Of a stretch of 64,000 nt of DNA, positions 53,988 to 63,700 are shown one piece after another. Within the stretch, counting starts at the first letter, position 1. Every line of letters begins with the position of its first letter. The position numbers and the translations under genes were made by a program. Source of the stretch: Lachnospiraceae bacterium V9D3004 (GTDB taxonomy: Bacteria; Bacillota; Clostridia; Lachnospirales; Lachnospiraceae); NCBI GenBank assembly GCA_000621985.1, contig JHWW01000001.1:496001-560000 (forward strand), in the 5' to 3' direction. Under the pieces are notes generated by a model. The model saw nothing but the letters and a program-made list of their open reading frames with translations. It was not told the origin of the DNA and made no database searches.

Positions 53988-54401
53988 ATGCCGGTAGTAG
54001 AGGAACTGATTCGTAAGGAGGCTGACGGAACACTGAGTTTTGGCAATTATATGCTGGATGAGAAGACTAAACTCTCAGATTTTGAGTATGAGGGAGATCT
54101 CTATAAGGTTAAGACTTTCAAGGAGATCACAAAGCTGGAGAAGAACGGTATGTTTGTATATGAGTCTGTTGAAGGCACTTCTGTTACGGGATTTAGAGTT
54201 ACGGAAGATTCGGTTACAATGACGGTTGAAGGTGCGGAAGATGCACAGATAACACTTGAGCTTGCACCTGATACGGAATACAAAGTTACAATTGATGATC
54301 AGGAAGTCGGAATTATTAAAACCAAATTTAACGGCAAATTAATCCTTAGCGTTGAACTTGATAAGGGACAGCCAAGGAATATCAAGGCGGTTAAAGCCTG
54401 A
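53988..54401 (+). CDS. Small acidic protein of unknown function
   Basis: The 137-residue protein is rich in Glu, Lys, Thr and Val, with predicted beta strands throughout, no signal peptide and no membrane helix. A strong AAGGAGG ribosome site precedes the ATG, and codon use matches its neighbours, so it is a real gene. I recall similar small proteins in Lachnospiraceae carrying automated names such as endosialidase, but nothing in the sequence supports that activity. It stands alone between clpC and radA with a weak TTGTTA/TATCTT promoter before it. Confidence 0.8.
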   Translation: MPVVEELIRKEADGTLSFGNYMLDEKTKLSDFEYEGDLYKVKTFKEITKLEKNGMFVYESVEGTSVTGFRVTEDSVTMTVEGAEDAQITLELAPDTEYKVTIDDQEVGIIKTKFNGKLILSVELDKGQPRNIKAVKA

Positions 54402-54590
54402 TTTAATTATTGGAGAATGAGTTATACGGACTGTTTCGGTACATGGCGGTAAGCCTGCACAGGGACAGTCCTTGATCATATATAGGGGTATATTAGTGTA
54501 TGTTTACACATTCACATATATGATGCAAATATGAAACAGATATTATATATAAAATGAATGTGTCGGCGCACCAGGCACGAAAGGAGTACT

Positions 54591-55973
54591 ATGGCAAAAG
54601 ACAGAGAGGTATTTTTTTGTAAGGAATGCGGTCATGAATCCGCCAAATGGATGGGACAGTGTCCGGCTTGTGGTGAGTGGAATACATTTTCAGAAGCACC
54701 GAAGGTGATAAAGGGAGGGAAACATTCTTCCCGGGGAGGTGTCGGACCAAAGACACCGGTCGGTGTGAGTAAAAAACCGTCAAAGATAACAGAGATATCC
54801 ATCGACAGTGAAGACAGATATATCACAGGAATCGGAGAACTTGACAGAGTGCTTGGAGGCGGCCTTGTAAAAGGATCGCTCACTCTTGTCGGTGGTGATC
54901 CGGGAATCGGTAAATCAACACTGCTTCTTCAGATGTGCAGAGAGCTTGCGGAATCGAAGGTTAAGGTGCTGTATGTCTCAGGCGAGGAATCACTTAAGCA
55001 GATAAAGATGCGTGCCGACAGGATAGGAGAATTCAACAGTAATGTGCTTCTTTTGTGTGAAACATGTCTTGACAGCGTTGAAGAGATAATTGATATACCC
55101 GCAACTTCACCGGATGTGCTTGTCATAGATTCGATACAGACGATATACAAAGAAGATATCGATGCCGCACCCGGCAGTGTAAGCCAGGTAAGAGAATGTA
55201 CGGCATCAGTCCTTCGTATTGCAAAGCAGCTTGGAATATCGGTATTCATTATCGGACATGTTACAAAAGAAGGTGTTGTTGCAGGACCGAGAATGCTCGA
55301 GCACATGGTAGATACGGTACTCTATTTTGAGGGAGACAGCACATCTGCCTACAGAATGCTCAGGGCAGTCAAGAACAGGTTTGGTTCAACCAATGAGATC
55401 GGAGTATTCGAGATGAAAGGGGACGGACTGAAAGAAGTGCTCAACCCGTCGGAATACATGCTGCAGGGAAGACCTGAGAATGAAGCAGGCTCCATCGTTG
55501 CTTGCACAATGGAAGGAACCAGACCGATCATGATAGAAGTTCAGGCACTTGTGTCTCAGACTAATTTCAATTATCCGAGACGTACTTCCGTTGGCGTTGA
55601 CTACAACAGAATAACTCTTCTAATGGCCGTTATCGAAAAAAGGATGGGAATCCATCTCTCCGACTACGACGCTTATGTCAATGTGGCCGGTGGAATGAAG
55701 ATCAACGAGCCTTCTCTTGACCTTGCGATCATAGCCGCCATATTATCCAGTTACAGGAACCGTGCCGTCGATCCTCACATGCTGATATTCGGGGAAGTAG
55801 GACTGGTCGGTGAGGTGCGTGGCGTAGGCATGGCTGCAAAGCGTGTTGCGGAAGCGGAGAAGATGGGTTACACATCGTGTATAATACCTAAAGCAAACCT
55901 CACTCAATTGGAAAATATTTCCATAAAGTGTATTGGAATACAGAATATCAGGGAGCTTGGGGAATATATCTGA
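54591..55973 (+). CDS. radA: DNA recombination/repair protein RadA (Sms)
   Basis: The 460-residue protein has the N-terminal C4 zinc finger (CKECG and CPACG), Walker A GGDPGIGKSTLL, the RadA-specific KNRFGSTNEIG motif and a C-terminal Lon-like domain with GGMKINEPSLDLAI. RadA is a RecA-like helicase that processes recombination intermediates. The ATG at 54591 follows AAAGGAG; an ATG 33 bases upstream lacks a site. In many Firmicutes radA lies close to clpC, as here, with one small gene between. Confidence 0.97.
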   Translation: MAKDREVFFCKECGHESAKWMGQCPACGEWNTFSEAPKVIKGGKHSSRGGVGPKTPVGVSKKPSKITEISIDSEDRYITGIGELDRVLGGGLVKGSLTLVGGDPGIGKSTLLLQMCRELAESKVKVLYVSGEESLKQIKMRADRIGEFNSNVLLLCETCLDSVEEIIDIPATSPDVLVIDSIQTIYKEDIDAAPGSVSQVRECTASVLRIAKQLGISVFIIGHVTKEGVVAGPRMLEHMVDTVLYFEGDSTSAYRMLRAVKNRFGSTNEIGVFEMKGDGLKEVLNPSEYMLQGRPENEAGSIVACTMEGTRPIMIEVQALVSQTNFNYPRRTSVGVDYNRITLLMAVIEKRMGIHLSDYDAYVNVAGGMKINEPSLDLAIIAAILSSYRNRAVDPHMLIFGEVGLVGEVRGVGMAAKRVAEAEKMGYTSCIIPKANLTQLENISIKCIGIQNIRELGEYI

Positions 55974-56037
55974 ACCGGTAAAAATCTCTAATTCAGCATG
56001 ATTCATATTATTAACCTTCATGAATATATTGTAATGG

Positions 56038-56081
56038 ATATCCAAAAAGGTTCAATATTGTTGAACTAATATTTTGGATAT
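56038..56081. promoter_or_regulatory. 44-bp inverted repeat overlapping a promoter
   Basis: ATATCCAAAA (56038-56047) mirrors TTTTGGATAT (56072-56081), and GTTCAA (56050-56055) mirrors TTGAAC (56061-56066). The right arm covers the -35 and spacer of the promoter at 56061, so it may be an operator, or a terminator for radA. Confidence 0.5.
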
Positions 56082-56089
56082 GGTATATT
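56061..56089 (+). promoter_or_regulatory. Promoter of the small membrane protein gene
   Basis: TTGAAC at 56061-56066, 17-base spacer, TATATT at 56084-56089. A GGAAAG-CCCA-CTTTCC hairpin follows in the leader near 56135-56150. Confidence 0.5.
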
Positions 56090-56208
56090 TTATGTAACCG
56101 TCCGGCACCACATATAAGCATAAGGAATTCATATGGAAAGCCCACTTTCCGTTTGGAATAGTTATGCTCATACAAGTGCCTAACAGACAATATGAAATGG
56201 AGAATATC

Positions 56209-56697
56209 ATGGGAAAGAATATCAGTATATTTTTAAATAAAACCGACGAAATTATCACAAACCGCATAAGGCTTATTCTGGGATTTGCTTTTTTGGTGAT
56301 CGCGGGCGCAGTTGATGCCCTGAACGGGTTTTCCGACAGTTCTAACAGTATAGTACTGTTGATACTTACCGCATCATTTATAAGCTTTGTAAATGTAATA
56401 TTCGTGAAGGCATTTCATATAAGATTGAATTATATTCTGTATATGATCGGCAATTATGCCGGAATACTTGCATTTCTGTATGTTATATCCAGATATAACA
56501 TATTAAGTATTACATATACGGCACTTTTTTGTGCTCTCGTATTCATTGCGATGTGGATCATTGAGATGTGTTTATTTGACTGCGATTCCGTTAAGAAGAG
56601 ATTATTCGGCAGCCTGCTTGTTAATGTTGTTACCGTACTTTCAATGGGAATTGCGGCTGTTCTTGTGGTGACGATATCGTTCATCCTAAAGCACTGA
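56209..56697 (+). CDS. Small integral membrane protein, unknown function
   Basis: The 162-residue protein has about five hydrophobic helices (IRLILGFAFLVIAGAVDAL; IVLLILTASFISFVNVIFV; YMIGNYAGILAFLYVI; LFCALVFIAMWIIEMCLF; a last one ending AAVLVVTISFIL). I recognise no family. ATG 56209 has GGAG six bases upstream; three upstream in-frame ATGs are possible but less well supported. The promoter at 56061 and palindrome suggest independent regulation. Confidence 0.7.
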   Translation: MGKNISIFLNKTDEIITNRIRLILGFAFLVIAGAVDALNGFSDSSNSIVLLILTASFISFVNVIFVKAFHIRLNYILYMIGNYAGILAFLYVISRYNILSITYTALFCALVFIAMWIIEMCLFDCDSVKKRLFGSLLVNVVTVLSMGIAAVLVVTISFILKH

Positions 56698-56777
56698 CTG
56701 CCTTTTACAGACAGTGGGATGAATAATATGATGGCAACTTGAGGGTATTTGACTGACAGAAAGGAATAGGTGATCAC

Positions 56778-57510
56778 ATGGGAAGGATCAGATGGGGAGT
56801 ACTTGGAACGGCAAACATAGCAAGGAATTGTACCATTCCGGGAATGAAACTTGCCGGTAACTGTGAATTATACGCGATCGCAGGCAGAAGTCTTGAGAAA
56901 GCGGAAGATTTTAAATCACAGTCCTTACATGCAGAGCCTTAAAAATGATGTGAAGTCAGGGATCATCGGTGACATAGATTATATTGATACTGCATTTGTT
57001 ACGCAGGGATATAAGGATGACATCCGAATACGTAAGGAAACGGGAGGCGGCGCAATGTATGACCTCGGATGTTATTGTACCACCATGATACTGTCATTAG
57101 CTGATTCCGAACCTGAATTCGTAAAAGTCGATGCCGAATTCTCGGATGAGGGCGTTGATATAATGACAAGCGGAATGATCAGATTTAAGAATGGTGTCAG
57201 GGCAGCGTTCAATGTGGGAATGATACTTGGAAAGGATACCAATGACCGGTTCGACAGGTTGTATATCCACGGATCGGGAGGACATATCATATCGGAAGTG
57301 GAATACAATCAGGACGGAGAGATCTGCTACAGGATATTTTCTTCTGGGAAAATGACAGAGAGGATCGTCAATGCTCCGCAGAATTATTCACTTGAGGTCG
57401 AGCAGCTCGGAAGATGTATCCTTGAAAATGAAGAACCGCATGTTACAAAAGAATTTTCACTTAAGAATGCACGACTTATTGATGACATTCTTAAGATGAT
57501 CGGTTATTGA
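56778..57510 (+). pseudogene. Gfo/Idh/MocA-family oxidoreductase, disrupted by internal deletion
   Basis: The first frame from ATG 56778 encodes a normal dinucleotide-binding start (IRWGVLGTANIARNCTIPGMK) and stops at 56940 after about 53 codons. A second frame, from about 56912 to 57510, encodes the C-terminal half (SPYMQSLKNDVKSGIIGDIDYIDTAF, then GGGAMYDLGCYCTTMIL). An intact member is about 320-330 residues. The missing part, roughly 75 residues including the EKP catalytic motif, appears to be deleted near GATTTTAAATCAC (about 56908-56920), with a frame change. The region is best read as a decaying gene; a sequencing error would not remove so much. Confidence 0.8.
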
Positions 57511-57624
57511 ATAATATATTTTGTAAATAAAACTATCTGTGAGATAATCTTTTTGGGATTTTGTCTAAAAAAATGCTAAAAACAATACCATTGTATGAAA
57601 ATGTCTTAAAAGACCTTAAAATCA

Positions 57625-57653
57625 TTGCCCTATTACTCTATATTATATATAAT
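57625..57653 (+). promoter_or_regulatory. Promoter of the giant GH43 gene
   Basis: TTGCCC at 57625-57630, 17-base spacer, perfect TATAAT at 57648-57653. The leader is about 55 bases, with AAAGGGG as ribosome site. Confidence 0.65.
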
Positions 57654-57714
57654 TGTATATACCAAATGGGTGATATTTTTACTCGAAAATATATAATGCA
57701 GAAAGGGGATTTTT

Positions 57715-60700
57715 ATGAGTAAAAAACATTTATTCAGGAAAGGATTGTCCATAGTTCTTTCAGCGGCAATGTTATTCACAAGTCTGCCGGCTGACAGAGC
57801 ATGGGCGAAGGAACCGGAAGGAGAAGAAGATGAGGTTTCAGAACCTGACGAACTGTGTAGTCTTTCTTTTGACGATGACGACGCAGAGACGGGTGAGATT
57901 GATGCCGGTGATGCCAAAGCGGCGGCACCTGCCGGATTCAGTCTTGTTAAAAAAACCGAAGGGGATGCAGCTGATGAAGATGATCTTGCACTGGAGCTTA
58001 ACGGTACGAGTCAGTATATTAAGCTTACAGATGCTTACGGAGACAGTCTGCTCGCGGGTAAGGATGAATTCGTGATATCCATGGATTACAATAATCTGGA
58101 TGCAGCCGGTGCACATTGGGCTTTCTATGCTGCGCCTTATGAGGGAAAACAGGAATATCCAAAAGAGAATTATCTGGGAATGCATCTTAACGGAGCCAAC
58201 ATTAATATTGAACGATATTATAAAGGTCGTAATTCGGCCACATCGAGTACATTCAGCTGTACGGCTCCTAGTAACAATGAGTGGCATCATTATGACCTGG
58301 TTGTCCGTGAGAAGACTACTATTCTTTTGAAGGACGGAGCGATCGTTGGTATGAAAGACAGCCTTTCCACAATAACGGATATGCTTGGTGAAGAAGGTAT
58401 CTTCCAGATCGGTAAGGCTAATTGGGGCAATGGCGAGTTCTGTAAGGCTCAGATCGATAATTTCGTAATATATGACGGAATACCTTCCGACATATCGGAA
58501 ACAGTGATAGCTTCTGCAAAAGAGAAGCTTGCGATCGCAGGCGCTGATGCCGTAAAGGATAATATCGAACTGCCGGCTTACGCTAACGGTGCAGATATCA
58601 CATGGGCTTCGGGCAATTCTGAAGTAATAGATGATAATGGCATAATTGCGGAACTTGAAGAGGATACTGATACAACGCTTACAGCTACATTGTCCTGCGG
58701 TAACTTTGGTAAGAAGGCAACTAAGGATATACCTGTCAAGGTACTGAGATATGCACCGGTAAGTGAATCATTATTAGCTCAGTATGATTTTGAAAATAGT
58801 TTGAAGAATGCTACCGGAGGCGAAACTGACATTGCAATTCCGCATAAGAAGCAATATGAGAGTTACGACGGATATGTGTCATTTGAAGATGGATTCTCAG
58901 GCAATGCAGTAAAGACCGGGGAATATGGTCTGAGAACAGGTAAGAAGAATCTTGGTGATGAATTCACAGTATCACTCTGGGCCAAGTCTGATGGAACACT
59001 ATATACGAATGAAGTGCTTCTGATGCTTGGAAGAGGAACCAAGGACGATGAGAACTGGATCGCCATATCCGGAGATGATACAGCCGGTTACCTGAAGGTA
59101 TGGGGAAATGGCGGACAACTGGGTCATACAAATCTTTTTAGGGAGAAACTGACTTCAAATGTCTGGCATAATTATGTCCTTGTCGGTACAACGGGTAAGA
59201 TCACATTCTATTATGATGGCGTTAAGATAGGAGAAGATACGAGAAGCAATAATCCTCTTAACGGTGAGATTCAGGAGATATCTCTTGGTGTTAACCCATG
59301 GGGCGATCAGTGCTTCAGAGGTTTGATAGATGAAGTTAAGATATATGATGCGGCTGCAAGAAGTAAAGAGATCATAAGTGCATATAATGAGGCAATTGTT
59401 AAGAATATCGCTGATTCATATGAGCTTGATGCTTCAGCTGAACTGCATGATGACATCGTACTTCCGGATAAGGCAGATAACGATGTTAATATTACATGGA
59501 AATCATCAGACATGAATGTTATCACGGATACAGGAAGAATAACTGCTCTTTCATATGACAGGGAAACAACTCTTACAGCTACATTCACTAAGGGTGAAGC
59601 AGAAGCTGTAAAGACATTTGATGTGACCGTTAAAGGTAATGATTCCGTATTATGTGAGATGACATTTGACGGGGAAGATCCGCTTGGCAACAATTCGACA
59701 GTAGGAGGCAATAAGATATCCAAAGCCACTTATTACAAAGGCGGCGAGGAAGCTGAGATCGACACTGTTGTAAGAGATGGTTACGGTAAGGCACTGAGCC
59801 TTGACGGAGTGGCTGCTAATGCAAAATATATCTCGGTGACCGGTGCAGACGGTAAGAGCCTTCTCAGCGGAAAAGATAGTTTCACAATATCATTTGATTA
59901 TAATAACCACAGAGATGGTACAAACTGGCCGTTCTATGTGGCACCGAATGCAAACTTTCAGGAATATCCGAAAGAGTATTATATAGGCGCTTGTGTCAGT
60001 GGAGGCAAATTCGGCATAGAGCGTTATTGTAACGGCAGGAATTCATCGGGATCAAGTACTTTGAATACTGCATTTAACAATAATGAATGGCATCATTATG
60101 ACATTGTTGTTAGAGATAAAGGAACATACATATTCTTTGACGGCAAGCTTGCTGCTTCAAGGGACAGTTCTACGAGTATAGCTGATATCCTCGGTGAGAA
60201 CAGCATATTCCAGCTAGGTAAGGCTAACTGGAGCCCCGGAGAATATACTCAGGCTGATATTGATAATTTTGTTATCTATGACGGTGTCAAGAATTCAGCA
60301 GCAATTCAATTCATTCAGAATGCTAAGGAAGAGATTACAATATCCAATCCCGAAATGATCGATGATGATATTATTCTTCCTACATACATCAATGGTGCGG
60401 ATATTTCATGGGAATCGAGTAATGAAGCAATTGAAGTTGTAGAGGCTGAAGGAAAAGGAAAGGTTACAAGAGGTTCGGAGAATGTGGAGATGACGCTCAC
60501 GGCTACTATCTCATGTGGTGATTTCTACGCTCCGGAACAAAAGAGCTTTGATGTAACTGTTATAAAAGAAGGCGGAACAAGTATAGAAGATTATCTTGTC
60601 GGTGAATATAAGTTTGAAGATAATCTTGATAATGAAGTGGCTGCAGGCGATGCTGCACAGCCGAAGCAGAAGTTCGCTAACAATACTTATCCGGATTATA

Positions 60701-63700
60701 CCGGAACAGTAAAATATGAAGACGGATTATCAGGTAAGGCGGTACGCGTCGGTGATTACGGATTAAAGCTTAATAAGAATAACATCGGTAAGAACTTTAC
60801 GGTATCAATGTGGGTTAAGCCTGACGGTACGTATGCCCAGAATCAGGTAATGCTGTATATCGGACATCACTCTCCTCAGAAGTGGGTCGCTGCTTCAGGC
60901 TCTCAGTCAGGTACCAATAAGATTAAGATCTGGGCAAATGGCGGTGTATTCGGTGATAATGGCCATACAACGCTTTATTCACCAACGATAAACTCCGGTG
61001 CATGGCATAATATTGTTCTTGTCGGAACAGACGGATATGTTGATGCGTATTATGACGGTGTTAAGCTTAGCGGTAACAACAGATCCAATAATCCTCTGGA
61101 CGGTGTGAATCAGGATATATACATCGCTAATAATGCATGGGATGCTCTGTACAGCGGTCTCGTGGATGAAGTAAAGGTCTACAGAAAGAATTTGAACGAG
61201 CAGGATATATTGGATGCATATAACGGATATGTTGCAATACTGAATCAGAATATTGTCGATGAGACAGCAGAAGGTTATGTGCTTGATGTTCCTGAAGTTT
61301 TACTTTCGGACATAACACTTCCTTCAAAGGTTAACGGTGTTGATGTGACATGGAAATCGGATACCCCCGGTGCCATTACTGACGCAGGTGTTATCACAAG
61401 AACAGATGCAAGACAGGAAGCAACTCTTACAGCAACATTCAAGAAGGGTGAAGCTACTAAGGATAAGAGCTTCAATGTAGTGATCGCTGCATCCGGTAAG
61501 GTCGAGGAAGTTAAAGCGGCAAAGAATGCCATTCGTATAAGCACATACATTTATAAGGATATCGTACTTCCTTCCAAGGGTGAGTATGATACCGATATTA
61601 CATGGCAGTCGTCAAATACCAATATACTTGGAAACGACGGTAAGATCGGTGCTGCAAGACCGAACACCGGAGAAGATAATGCAGAGGTAACTCTTACAGC
61701 TACCGTTAAATCAGGTGAGGTGAGCGAGACGAGAGAATTCGATGTAAGGGTAATGCCGAAAGCGTATGGATATATTCTCGGATATATCAGAGGTAATAAT
61801 GACCGTACGGGAAGTCTTCATCTTGCTTACAGTAAGGATGGAGAAGAATATACCGCGCTTAACGGCAATGCAGGTGTATTATTTGCACAGATCAATACAA
61901 ATGACGGTAATAAGACATTATCAACGGGAATAAGGTTCGGTGGAATCGGACTGTTCAGAAATGATGACGGATTATTCGGTGTTGTAGCTCCTCAGGGTGC
62001 TGATTCATCATCGTATTACGTATATAAATCTGAAGATCTTCTTTCATTCGGCCCGGGAAAATTACTTAAGAGCGGAGATCAGGATTATGACTACTATAAG
62101 AATCAGTATACATCATCTGCACTTGATGCTTCGGGAATCAAGCTGCCGGAAGGTGCGACGGGAACATCAAGCGTAATGCCTGTTAGCAAGGCTGAATATG
62201 AAGCTATCATCAAGAGATTCGATGTAGTTAAGAATACCGGAATTGCTACAGATACTCTTACCAATGTTACAGCTAAGACCGAAGAGGATCTTCCGGATGT
62301 GCTTCCGAAGACTGTTAAGGCAACATACAGTGATGGCAGCGAGGCAGCTCTTAATATCAAATGGGACACTGATTCTATGGATATGAGCAAAGTAGGAACA
62401 TATACTCTTACGGGTTCGGTTGTTCCTTATGACAATCCGCTTATTGAACAGCGTGCCGATCCGCATATCAAGTATGATCCGGACGAAGAAGTATATTATT
62501 TCACGGCATCATATCCTGCATATAACAATGCCAATAACGGGTATGACAGGATCATCTTAAGAAAGGCGGATTCAATTCAGGAACTTGGAGATGCCGCAGG
62601 CGGAAAAGAGAAGGAGATCACTATATGGAAAGCTCCTTCATCAGGTAAGATGGCTAAACACGTATGGGCACCGGAGATCCATAAGATCAAAGGAAAATGG
62701 TACGTATTCTTTGCAGCAGGTAATTCAGATAATATATGGGCAATAAGACCATATGTGCTCGTATGCCAGAATAACGATGATCCTTATGATCCGGACAGTT
62801 GGAAGAATTCTTCCGGAGAGTATGAGATTCATGCGGCAACAAGCAAGAATAACAAATATTTCAATAACATGTCACTTGATATGACATATTTTGAACATAA
62901 TGGCAAGCATTATGTAATATGGGCTGATATTATAGGACAGTCTGCATTATATATGCAGGAGATCGATCCCAAGAAACCGTGGGAAGGAATCAGTGATAAG
63001 GTAATATGCCTTACTACTCCTGAGTTCGGATGGGAGAGAGATTCCGAACGAGTTAACGAGGGACCGACCATACTTAAGCATGATGGCAAGATATTCTGTG
63101 CATTCTCGGCATCGGGAACAGGACCGGAATATTGTATAGGTATGTTGTATGCTGATGAAGATTCGGATCTTATGGATGCATCATCATGGACCAAGCTTGG
63201 ATATCCGCTCCTTACTTCTTCGGATGTGCCGGGAGAATACGGACCGGGACATAACAGCTTTACTGTTGACGCGGATGGCAACCCTGTATTCGTATATCAT
63301 GCACGTTCGGAAGAATGTTATAAAAATGAGTGTGACTGGGCTTCATCGGATCCTCTGTATGATCCGTGCAGACATGCAAGAGTTAAGAACGTACACTGGA
63401 CTGAAGACGGACTTCCGATACTTAAGATGAGCGCTGATGAAGAGATACCGGAAGACAAGAGAAAAGTGTCCATCGAAGTAACTATACAGAAAGATTCGGC
63501 AAAGGATATCGAAATTGCCGAGATAACAGGTTATGAATCAAGTTATGTGGCTGACGGTAATAAGATCTGTCCTGAGATCAAGGTTACATATAAGGGTACA
63601 GAACTTACAAAGGGTACAGATTATGATGTGACTTATGGTGCCAATACAGAAGTAGGAACCAAAGGAAGCATAACCGTTAAAGCTGCAAGTGATTCAGGAT

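Noticed and set aside
54428-54471. GGACTGT/ACAGTCC inverted repeat before radA
   Set aside because: Only 7 bp with a 30-base loop and no T-run; too weak to call a terminator.
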